Source of the DNA: Corynebacterium urealyticum DSM 7109
Lineage (GTDB): Bacteria > Actinomycetota > Actinomycetes > Mycobacteriales > Mycobacteriaceae
Length of the DNA stretch: 64,000 nt
Direction: 5' to 3'
Assembly (NCBI RefSeq): GCF_000069945.1
Contig: NC_010545.1
Coordinates: 2,108,001-2,172,000, forward strand
Below are positions 33,126 to 40,612 of the stretch, in pieces; position 1 is the stretch's first letter, and each line of letters starts with the position of its first letter. The translations under genes and the position numbers were made by a program. Under the pieces are notes generated by a model. That model ran no database searches, was not told where the DNA came from, and worked only from the letters and a program-made list of their open reading frames with translations.

Positions 33126-35210
33126 ATGGCACAGAACTCACCAAAGAATAAGCAGCTTGGAGAGGACATCCCCCGTCGCTCCAAGGCCCCCAACCCCCTG
33201 CCGACCACCCCGAATCCGGCGATCCTCCCGGAGCTCAGGCGGGTGCTCGACGGCCAATTTGGCGAGGCACGGGACAACATTCGCGAGGTACTCAAGGACG
33301 ATCAGTTCCGGCCCGCGGTGGGGCTCAGCCTGGAAGAAGCCCGCGCCCGCACCACCGCCCAGCTGCAGTCGGTGCTGGATTCGGGCCTGCCGCACGGCGC
33401 GTTCCGCGAGGAGCAGGGCGGCACCGGGGAGACCGGCGCGACCCTGGCCAGCATCGAGATGCTCGGCATGGCGGATCTCTCCCTGATGGTGAAATCCGGC
33501 GTGCAGTGGGGGCTGTTCGGCGGCGCTGTGGGCAACCTCGGCACCGAGCGCCACCATGACCTGGTTAAGGACCTGATCGAGCTGCGAGCGCTGGGCTGCT
33601 TCGCGATGACGGAGCGCGGCCACGGTTCCGACGTCCAGAGCCTGGAGACCACCGCGACCTACGACCCGGAGACCCAGGAGTTCATCATCAACTCCCCCAC
33701 CGCGTCTTCGGAGAAGTGGTACATCGGCAACGCCGCCCGCGACGGCCGCTTTGCCGCGGTCTTCGCGCAGCTCTACACCCCGGGTGTGGAGGAGTCGCAC
33801 GGCGTGCACTGCCTCGTCGCCCGCATCCGCGAGGACGACGGCTCCCCGGTCGAGGGCGTGCGCCTGGGCGATCACGGCTACAAGGGCGGGCTGCCCGGCG
33901 TGGACAACGGCACCCTGGTCTTCGAGAACTACCGCGTGCCGCGCGAGAACCTACTCAACCGCTTCGCAGACGTGGACGAAGAGGGCAATTACACCTCGCC
34001 GATCGAGAACCCGAACCGCCGCTTCTTCACGATGCTCGGCGCACTGGTCCGCGGGCGCGTGACGGTGGGTGCCGCCGCCGGTGCTGCGGCGCGAACCGCC
34101 CTGGATATCGGGGTGCGCTACGCCAACCTGCGCAAGCAGTTCGCGCCCAGCGATGACCTGCCGGAAAATACCCTCATCCAGCACCGCAAGCACCGGCTGC
34201 GCCTCATCCCTCGGGTGGCGCGCGCCTACGCACTGCAGCTGGCGACGAACGAGCTGATTTCCGGGCTGCACGACCTCGAGGCACGCGGCGTCGACCCCGT
34301 GAACGCCACGAAGGAGGAACAAGCCGACCAGCGCGAGATCGAGGCGCACGCTGCCGCCCTGAAGGCCGCGAATACCGCGCACGCCACCGACACCATCCAG
34401 GAGATGCGCGAGGCCTGCGGCGGCTACGGCTACATGGCCGAGAACTTGCTGACCAGCCTGAAGGCGGATTCGGATATCTTCACCACCTTCGAGGGTGACA
34501 ACGTGGTGATGATGCAGCTGGCAGGTAAGGAGCTGATGACCGGCTTCTCCAAGGAGATCGGTAGTTTCAACCCGCTGGAAATGGTCCGTTTCGGGTTGGA
34601 TAACTTCTCCACCCTGCTGCGCCGCCGCACCGCCGCGGATGCCCTGGTCCAGAATTTGAAGGACACCTTCTCCGATAGCGAGGAAGCCACTCTCTTCGAC
34701 CCGGCAAGCCAAGTGCGCCTGATTTCGGAGCGCGAGCGCCGCCTCATGGTATCCCTGGGCCGCCGCCTGCGGGTGGCCAAGGACATGCCGGTGGAGAAGG
34801 CCGCAAAGGTCGTCGACCGGGCACAGGACCACCTGCTGGAGGTCGCGTGGGCGCACGTGGACCGCATCCTCCTCGAAGCCATGCTGGAGGCGGAAGCGAC
34901 GCTGACCAGCGACACCGCCCGCCATGTGATGGAGCAGGTCCGCGACGTTTACTTCCTGGACCTCATCGTCCGCAACGGCAGCTGGTACCTGGAGCAGAAC
35001 CTGCTCACGGGTACGCGCACCAAGGCGGCGCGTGCCGCGCTCAACGACCTGGTGGACTCTCTTGGTCCGTGGTCGGAGCTGCTGGTGGACGCCTTCGGGG
35101 TGCCGTCGGAGATCACCTCTGTCAACCTCATGCGGCGCTATGAGGACATGGTCACCAAGGCCGAGTCCGACCCAGCGGTCGGCCAGCCAGGCCGCTGGCG
35201 GGAGGACTAA
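33126..35210 (+). CDS. Acyl-CoA oxidase/dehydrogenase family protein
   Basis: 694 aa from ATG 33126. The peroxisomal-type acyl-CoA oxidase layout is visible: FAMTERGHGSDVQSLETTAT (FAD/substrate region), LGDHGYKGGLPGVDNG, YRVPRENLLNRFADV, and FTTFEGDNVVMMQLAGKEL with the catalytic Glu. A C-terminal helical domain extends to the end. It introduces the trans-2 double bond in acyl-CoA during beta-oxidation. The electron acceptor (O2 or ETF) cannot be decided. A weak TACCCT lies 6 bases before the ATG and no ribosome binding site is seen. It fits a lipid-consuming organism. Confidence 0.9.
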   Translation: MAQNSPKNKQLGEDIPRRSKAPNPLPTTPNPAILPELRRVLDGQFGEARDNIREVLKDDQFRPAVGLSLEEARARTTAQLQSVLDSGLPHGAFREEQGGTGETGATLASIEMLGMADLSLMVKSGVQWGLFGGAVGNLGTERHHDLVKDLIELRALGCFAMTERGHGSDVQSLETTATYDPETQEFIINSPTASSEKWYIGNAARDGRFAAVFAQLYTPGVEESHGVHCLVARIREDDGSPVEGVRLGDHGYKGGLPGVDNGTLVFENYRVPRENLLNRFADVDEEGNYTSPIENPNRRFFTMLGALVRGRVTVGAAAGAAARTALDIGVRYANLRKQFAPSDDLPENTLIQHRKHRLRLIPRVARAYALQLATNELISGLHDLEARGVDPVNATKEEQADQREIEAHAAALKAANTAHATDTIQEMREACGGYGYMAENLLTSLKADSDIFTTFEGDNVVMMQLAGKELMTGFSKEIGSFNPLEMVRFGLDNFSTLLRRRTAADALVQNLKDTFSDSEEATLFDPASQVRLISERERRLMVSLGRRLRVAKDMPVEKAAKVVDRAQDHLLEVAWAHVDRILLEAMLEAEATLTSDTARHVMEQVRDVYFLDLIVRNGSWYLEQNLLTGTRTKAARAALNDLVDSLGPWSELLVDAFGVPSEITSVNLMRRYEDMVTKAESDPAVGQPGRWRED

Positions 35211-35313
35211 CTCCAGGGGCAACGTGCAGCCGCGCGACAGAAAGCCGTGGCGGGCGGAAAGTACCGGCCACGGCTGCCTGAACCCCTGCACATTTCGCGC
35301 AAAACCCGCGCGC

Positions 35314-35319
35314 TAGACT
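35314..35319 (+). promoter_or_regulatory. -10 element of the FUSC gene (TAGACT-N7-GTG)
   Basis: TAGACT exactly 7 bases before the GTG at 35327; no Shine-Dalgarno sequence. Confidence 0.55.
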
Positions 35320-35326
35320 CGACTGA

Positions 35327-37162
35327 GTGACAGTTTCGGGAGATCAGAATAGGCAGGGCCCGCCAGCAGCGGGCAAAAGTTCAGTCGACCGTATCTTCGG
35401 CACGGATGCCGATTCCTTCGGCGTCCGCGCCCTCCCCGATGCCCCCTCCCCGCCCTCGATGCGGGCGATGCTGCTGACCTTCAACTCCTTCCGCCACCAC
35501 ATTCCCCGCGCGACCCGCGCTGCCCTGGCGATCCTCATCCCGGGAATCATTGGCTACCTTTTGGGCTTCGGTCCCGAACTGCTGCTCGTCTCCGCGGGGG
35601 CTGTGCTCCTCATCAATGGTGAAAACAAGCCCTATCGCGAGCGCTGGAAGTCCCTGCTGCGCTATGGGTTGTTATTCACCAGCCTGACCCTGGGATTCCG
35701 TCTGCTCGGCATCTGGAGCCATTCCCACGGGCAGATGGATTTTTCCGAAGGACTTGGCGGGGTCATCGCCAACCCGCGTGGCGCGCTCATCGCCTACCTG
35801 CCGCTGCTACTCTTCCTCTCCGTCTGTGTGGTCTGTGTCTACGTGACGATGTGTCTGCGCCTGACCCCACCGGGGCCGTATTTGATGTTGTTCGTCACCG
35901 GCGGGCTGATGGTCAACAAGATTTCCATCTCCCTCTCCGCCACCCTGACCTGGTCCATCATCGGCGCGGTCTCCGGGTTCATCATCAGCATGTCTGGATG
36001 GCTGGTCGACAAACACGGGCCGGAACGTAAGGCGGTGGAGGACGCCGAGGCCGCCGTCGCCGACTATCTGGAAGCCCGAGCCAAGGAGGCCCCAGCCGAA
36101 TACGAGTCCCTCAAGCTCACCGCCGCCGGGGCGATCCACCGCGCCTGGTCGATGCTCGCCCACGCGGGTGCCATCCGCGGCGGAACGATCACCCCGGAGG
36201 CCCAGGGCACCAGGCGCGAGGAGCTCGTGCACCGCATGCTCAGCGCGCAACACCGCTGGGCCACCGCCGATCCTGAGGCCCAGGCGCAGCGCAATTCTCC
36301 CTCCGACCGACGCACGATCCCGCTCGCCTCTCCTGGGGCGTGGGCCAAGCTGAAGCGGCAGTGGCACCGGGATTCACACCCAGTGGTCACCGCACAGCGC
36401 GTCGCACTCGCGGGCCTGGGCGTGTCCATCCTCTCTACGGTGCTTGGCTTGGGACGACCGGACTGGGCGATTACCTCCGTGATGCTGTTGCTCGGCCAAG
36501 GGCCCTACCGCATGGCGGGCACGGTGCGCTGTATCCACCGCATCGCTGGCTCCGTCATTGGCATCCTGCTGTACCTGGCCTTCTACCAGCTGCACCCGGG
36601 CATCCTGATGGATCTCTTCGGCCTGGCGGTGGCCATGGCCTGCACGGAGCTTTTCATCGCCGCGAACTACGGGCTGGCGATGGTCTTCACCGCCCCGCTG
36701 GGGCTCATGATGGCTGGCCTGGGCAGCGCCCCCATCGGCCAGACGGCTATGGACCGTGGCGCGGAGCTGGTGATTGCCTCCCTGCTCTCCGTCCTGGCCA
36801 TCTGGCTTTTCCGCCCCAATAACCTCCAGAACACCGCCGAGCTCAACTACGCGTACCTGCTGACGTCGATAAAGAAGATGATCGCCAGCCTACGAACCAG
36901 CCCGATCGACGACGCCATCCTGGACCGCCGCGAGCTGCGTTACGAGCTCAACGAGTCACGTGCGGTGACGAATGCGTGCGCCAACGAGTCCTATGAGTGG
37001 CGGCAAGAACAGTGGGATCACCACGCCGCCGCGCAACTGGTCGCCCACGAGGTACTGCGGGTAGGTGCGACGGCCGCGCACTCCGACCTGGACAAGGTTC
37101 CGGGCGGCGACGTCGAGAAACTAGCCGCAATGTACGGCCGACTCGCCCCGGCTAGCGTGTAG
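35327..37162 (+). CDS. FUSC-family membrane protein (aromatic acid exporter-like)
   Basis: A 611-aa protein with two hydrophobic blocks. Residues about 60-210 carry five to six helices and 355-500 another set. Between them lies a cytoplasmic helical region (EAAVADYLEARAKEAPAEYE). This duplicated arrangement is typical of fusaric acid resistance/AaeB-like transporters. The motif DWAITSVMLLLGQGPYRMAG in the second block resembles the FUSC core. GTG start with leaderless geometry. Substrate unknown. Confidence 0.8.
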   Translation: MTVSGDQNRQGPPAAGKSSVDRIFGTDADSFGVRALPDAPSPPSMRAMLLTFNSFRHHIPRATRAALAILIPGIIGYLLGFGPELLLVSAGAVLLINGENKPYRERWKSLLRYGLLFTSLTLGFRLLGIWSHSHGQMDFSEGLGGVIANPRGALIAYLPLLLFLSVCVVCVYVTMCLRLTPPGPYLMLFVTGGLMVNKISISLSATLTWSIIGAVSGFIISMSGWLVDKHGPERKAVEDAEAAVADYLEARAKEAPAEYESLKLTAAGAIHRAWSMLAHAGAIRGGTITPEAQGTRREELVHRMLSAQHRWATADPEAQAQRNSPSDRRTIPLASPGAWAKLKRQWHRDSHPVVTAQRVALAGLGVSILSTVLGLGRPDWAITSVMLLLGQGPYRMAGTVRCIHRIAGSVIGILLYLAFYQLHPGILMDLFGLAVAMACTELFIAANYGLAMVFTAPLGLMMAGLGSAPIGQTAMDRGAELVIASLLSVLAIWLFRPNNLQNTAELNYAYLLTSIKKMIASLRTSPIDDAILDRRELRYELNESRAVTNACANESYEWRQEQWDHHAAAQLVAHEVLRVGATAAHSDLDKVPGGDVEKLAAMYGRLAPASV

Positions 37163-37287
37163 CGCGCGCCTTCAGAATGGCCGTGAGGGTCGCGATCGTG
37201 CAGAACGCCCAGGTACGGACAGCCCTCTCGGCCAGATAGAGCTCGGCCGAATGGACAGCCTGGGCACAGCGTAGTGGTGAAATGCGA

Positions 37288-37326
37288 AACGGTCACTACC
37301 GCTTGCGCTGGTAGTGACCGTTTTTT
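37288..37326. terminator. Terminator between the FUSC gene and tRNA-Thr
   Basis: 13-bp perfect arms AACGGTCACTACC / GGTAGTGACCGTT with a 9-base loop. Six T's follow on the plus strand. On the minus strand it is just beyond the tRNA and is followed by TTTCGCATTT, so it can serve both directions. Confidence 0.85.
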
Positions 37327-37330
37327 GGTG

Positions 37331-37403
37331 AGCCGCCTGCGAGAATCGAACTCGCGACCTTTTCATTACGAGTGAAACGCTCTGCCGACTGAGCTAAGGC
37401 GGC
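37331..37403 (-). tRNA. tRNA-Thr (anticodon CGT)
   Basis: A 73-nt cloverleaf read from 37403. Acceptor GCCGCCT pairs with AGGCGGC. Anticodon arm TTTCA-CTCGTAA-TGAAA gives CGT. T arm GCGAG-TTCGATT-CTCGC. Discriminator T; CCA not encoded. Confidence 0.96.
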
Positions 37404-37490
37404 GCGCAAAAACCCAGAGCCTAAAGCTCAAGCATTCTTACGGAGGATCATCGTAGCGGACAGCAGCACGAAGACACAAAACCGAGCGCG

Positions 37491-38786
37491 CTAACTCACC
37501 CGGCACGCTTCCCGCAGCGCACCGCCCAGTGCGTCGAGCGCGACCTCCGGTTTCACGTTCATCCCCAGGGTCTCCCGGCAGGCCGACACCGCGTCGATAC
37601 AGCGGACCAGCGCTTCCGGGGAGTTCCGGCGCGCGAGCTCGCCCGAGGTGGCGCGCATATCCGGGTGTTGGAACCCACCCACGGGCTGCAGACCATGGGC
37701 CGCGGCCGCGGTGCCGTCGGTGTCGCCTGTGGCCACCTCGGCGGCGTCAGCCGAACCACCCACCGGCTCCACCGCGCCCGCCGCCTGCAGCATCGCGTCG
37801 CGGTACAAACCCACAACGTCGATCAAGGCTAGGTCCAGCGCGTCGCGCACCATCCGGGTCCGGCGGTTCTTCTGCTCCCGTTCCAGCTCCTTCATCTGCC
37901 CTGCCGAGCCGCGCTGCGCCTTCGCAGCGCCACGGCCCTTCGCCCCCACGCCCAGGGACTCCTCCAGCGCCTCGCGTTCCTTCGCCTCGACCGCCTCCAC
38001 CTGGGCGGCGACCTCCTCAGTCGCCTTCGCCACCAGCTGGGAGGTGAAGCTGAACAGGCGCGCGCCCTCGTAGACCATCTGCGGCAGCTTCAGCGCCGTC
38101 GCCCGCTTCGTCCGGGCTGCCTCGTCACGCGCCAGGTGCCGGGCTCGGCCAATGTGTCCACCGGACACCCCAGCGGCCCATCGCGCCTGCTCCTGCGTAA
38201 TGCCCAGGGAGGCGTCCTGAAGAAGAACATCCTCCACCTGCTGCGGCGACGGGGTCGGGATGTAGACGTGGCGGCAGCGGGAACGCAGCGTGATCGAGAT
38301 GTCCAGCGGGTCGGTGGACGGGGCGCAGAGCACGAACACGGTGTGCGCGGGCGGCTCCTCGACGGACTTCAGCAGCGCATTCGAACCGGCCTCGTTGAGG
38401 CGATCGGCGTCCTCAACAACGACGACCCGCCACCGGGAAACGGTGGGCATCGACGCGGCGGAACTAATGACCTCCCGGACGTCCTCGACGGGGATGACGG
38501 AGCCGGTCGTCGCGATCCACACGATGTCCGGGTGCGTGCCGGTGGCCGCGGACTGGCACTGCTCGCACTCCCCGCAGCCCCCGTTCGGGCACACCAGCCC
38601 GGTGGCGAAGGCCTTGGCCGCGATCGAGCGCCCCGAGCCGGGCGGGCCGGTGAATAGCCAGGAGTGCGTCATCGCCTGCGGGTTCGCCACCGCGCCCGCG
38701 AGCAGCTCCCGAACCGGCTGGGCGGTGATCTTGCGCCACACGCCACCGCCGGCCACGGGGTCGAATCCAGAGCTATCCACGTTCAC
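37491..38786 (-). CDS. holB: DNA polymerase III delta-prime subunit
   Basis: 431 aa from GTG 38786 (MNVDSSGFDPVAGGGVWRKI). It has Walker A WLFTGPPGSGRSIAAKAFA, zinc cysteines CPNGGCGECEQC, VVVVEDADRLNEAGSNALLK (Walker B region) and ITLRSRCRHVYI (SRC motif). It is part of the clamp loader. The C-terminal half has a charged low-complexity insertion (LGVGAKGRGAAKAQRGSAG). The start is fixed by TAGACT exactly 7 bases upstream; readings from 38837 lack support. The divergent adenylate cyclase and then topA reproduce M. tuberculosis Rv3644c-Rv3646c. Confidence 0.92.
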   Translation of the reverse strand: MNVDSSGFDPVAGGGVWRKITAQPVRELLAGAVANPQAMTHSWLFTGPPGSGRSIAAKAFATGLVCPNGGCGECEQCQSAATGTHPDIVWIATTGSVIPVEDVREVISSAASMPTVSRWRVVVVEDADRLNEAGSNALLKSVEEPPAHTVFVLCAPSTDPLDISITLRSRCRHVYIPTPSPQQVEDVLLQDASLGITQEQARWAAGVSGGHIGRARHLARDEAARTKRATALKLPQMVYEGARLFSFTSQLVAKATEEVAAQVEAVEAKEREALEESLGVGAKGRGAAKAQRGSAGQMKELEREQKNRRTRMVRDALDLALIDVVGLYRDAMLQAAGAVEPVGGSADAAEVATGDTDGTAAAAHGLQPVGGFQHPDMRATSGELARRNSPEALVRCIDAVSACRETLGMNVKPEVALDALGGALREACRVS

Positions 38787-38793
38787 GAAGCAC

Positions 38794-38799
38794 AGTCTA
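38794..38799 (-). promoter_or_regulatory. holB -10 element (TAGACT-N7-GTG)
   Basis: TAGACT on the minus strand, 7 bases before the holB GTG. Confidence 0.55.
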
Positions 38800-38822
38800 G
38801 CCCCCGCTGTAGACGGGTTCGA

Positions 38823-38828
38823 TAATGT
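38823..38828 (+). promoter_or_regulatory. cyaB -10 element (TAATGT-N7-ATG)
   Basis: TAATGT exactly 7 bases before the ATG at 38836, with no Shine-Dalgarno sequence between. Confidence 0.5.
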
Positions 38829-38835
38829 AATACCC

Positions 38836-40362
38836 ATGCAACAATTCGCGCGCTACTTGAAATGGGTCTGGGGCACCTACTGGCCCTTGTATGCCGCGAT
38901 GATTCTGATGACGAACGTGGTCGGCGCGATCGCCGTCGCGACCTTCCTGCGCTTCCTCATCCCGCTGCGCGGTGCACGCGAGCTGACCAGCCCAAACACC
39001 GTCACCTCGATTGCCTATTTGAGTTATTTCATCTTCGCGATCGTGGCCGGCGTGGTGTTCACGCTGATCTTCTTCGCCCCCGTTCTCCGCTGGCAACGCA
39101 ACCCCGATGCCTATGACCCCAACATGATCCGGCATCTGGTGCTGCGCATCCCCTTCCTGCAGTCCGTGACGGGTGCGGTGCTGTGGGCCATCGGCGTGGT
39201 GATCTTCACGACGGTGGCCGCGCAGTTCTCCTCGCGGTGGGCAATTACGGTTGCCGTGACCGCCGTGTTGGGCGGGTTGATGGTGACGTTGATGACGTAC
39301 ATGGAGGCCGAACGGCTGGTTCGTCCCGTCGCCGCCCGCGCCCTCGAGCAGGGTTCCCTGGAGCAGTCCTCCCTCTCGCCGATGTCCACCCGCCTCATGG
39401 CCACCTGGGTGCTGACCAACGCGGTGCCGGTGCTGGGCATCCTGCTGCTGATTTTCGCGCAGGCCAGAAACTTCTTCGACGGCTCGATGGAGGACCTGAT
39501 CCCCGCGCTCGTGGCGCTCGCCGCCACCGCCCTGCTCACCGGTTTCCTGGGCGCACGGTTGAGCGCGATGAGTGTGGTGGACCCGGTGCGCGAGCTGCAG
39601 TTCGCCATCAACCAGGTGCGTCGCGGAAACCTGGAAACCACGGTGCGCATCTATGATTCCTCTGAGATCGGCGTGGTGCAGGCCGGCTTCAACGAGATGA
39701 TGCGTGGCCTGCAGGAACGCCAGCAGGTCTCGGACCTCTTCGGCCGCTACGTCGGTACTGAGGTTGCCCGTCGCGCGCTGGAGGAGGACCCGGAGCTGGG
39801 CGGCGAGTCCCGCGACGTCGCGGTGCTGTTCGTGGACGTCATCGGTTCCACTGGCTTCGCCACGCAGCGTTCCCCGGAGCACGTGGTGTCCGCCCTCAAC
39901 GAGTTCTTCGACCGCGTCGTGGAGGTCGTCCACGAGCACAAGGGCATCATCAATAAGTTCCAGGGCGATGCCGCCCTCGCCGTCTTCGGTGCTCCGCTGC
40001 CCCTTGAGGACGCCGCTGGCCACGCGCTGGCTGCCGCCCGGGAGATGCACTCCAAGCTCACGGATCTGGAGTTCGAAGCGGGCGTTGGCGTGGCTGCGGG
40101 TTCGGTCGTCGCCGGTCACATCGGCGCGAAGGATCGCTTCGAGTACACCGTCATTGGCGACGCCGTGAACCAGGCGTCCCGCCTGACGGACTTGGCGAAG
40201 GACACTCCAGGTCGCGTGCTGACGAGTGCTGCGACGGTGCGGCTGGCCAATGAGGCAGAGCAGCGTCGCTGGACGATGCTGAAGTCTGTGGAGCTGCGCG
40301 GCCGCCGCCAGATGACGCAGCTGGCCCGCCCGGTGCGCGCCACTCTCGCGGACCGCCACTAG
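38836..40362 (+). CDS. cyaB: Membrane class III adenylate cyclase
   Basis: 508 aa from ATG 38836 (MQQFARYLKWVWGTYWPLYA). Six transmembrane helices lie within about 1-250. A HAMP linker (VDPVRELQFAINQVRRGNLE) follows, then a class III cyclase domain. VLFVDVIGSTGFA and NKFQGDAALAVFGAPL carry the two metal-binding Asp, and VIGDAVNQASRL the transition-state region. It makes cAMP from ATP at the membrane. It is the counterpart of Rv3645 and of C. glutamicum CyaB. GlxR, the cAMP receptor, is encoded 20 kb away. Confidence 0.95.
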   Translation: MQQFARYLKWVWGTYWPLYAAMILMTNVVGAIAVATFLRFLIPLRGARELTSPNTVTSIAYLSYFIFAIVAGVVFTLIFFAPVLRWQRNPDAYDPNMIRHLVLRIPFLQSVTGAVLWAIGVVIFTTVAAQFSSRWAITVAVTAVLGGLMVTLMTYMEAERLVRPVAARALEQGSLEQSSLSPMSTRLMATWVLTNAVPVLGILLLIFAQARNFFDGSMEDLIPALVALAATALLTGFLGARLSAMSVVDPVRELQFAINQVRRGNLETTVRIYDSSEIGVVQAGFNEMMRGLQERQQVSDLFGRYVGTEVARRALEEDPELGGESRDVAVLFVDVIGSTGFATQRSPEHVVSALNEFFDRVVEVVHEHKGIINKFQGDAALAVFGAPLPLEDAAGHALAAAREMHSKLTDLEFEAGVGVAAGSVVAGHIGAKDRFEYTVIGDAVNQASRLTDLAKDTPGRVLTSAATVRLANEAEQRRWTMLKSVELRGRRQMTQLARPVRATLADRH

Positions 40363-40422
40363 GCGGCAGACTGGTTGCTTGGCGGCGGGCTTTAAATCTT
40401 CTTGACTGCTGCGAGGGGGCAT

Positions 40423-40486
40423 CTTCTCACTCATCTTCGTAGTTACTTCTCACTGTACGAAGATGAGTACGAAGTTATGTGAGAAG
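40423..40486. repeat. Nested inverted and direct repeats after cyaB
   Basis: Perfect 13-bp arms ACTCATCTTCGTA (40429-40441) and TACGAAGATGAGT (40456-40468) enclose a 14-base loop. CTTCTCAC occurs at 40423-40430 and again inside the loop (40447-40454), and GTGAGAAG (40479-40486) can pair with either. TACGAAG is also repeated at 40468-40474. Alternative hairpins are therefore possible. The stretch is AT-richer than its surroundings. Confidence 0.85.
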
Positions 40487-40524
40487 TTCATGCCTGAGCC
40501 AGCAGCCACAACGCACAGCAGAAA

Positions 40525-40563
40525 GCCCGGGTGGCGGCTCCTTCTGGGAGCTACCACCCGGGC
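40525..40563 (-). terminator. topA terminator
   Basis: Long hairpin: arms GCCCGGGTGG..GCTCC and GGAGC..CCACCCGGGC. On the minus strand it is followed by TTTCT, 50 bases beyond the topA stop. Confidence 0.78.
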
Positions 40564-40612
40564 CTAGCACTACTTAAGCCCTAGACTTAGGTGCCCTAGC
40601 ACCGCTTGAGGC

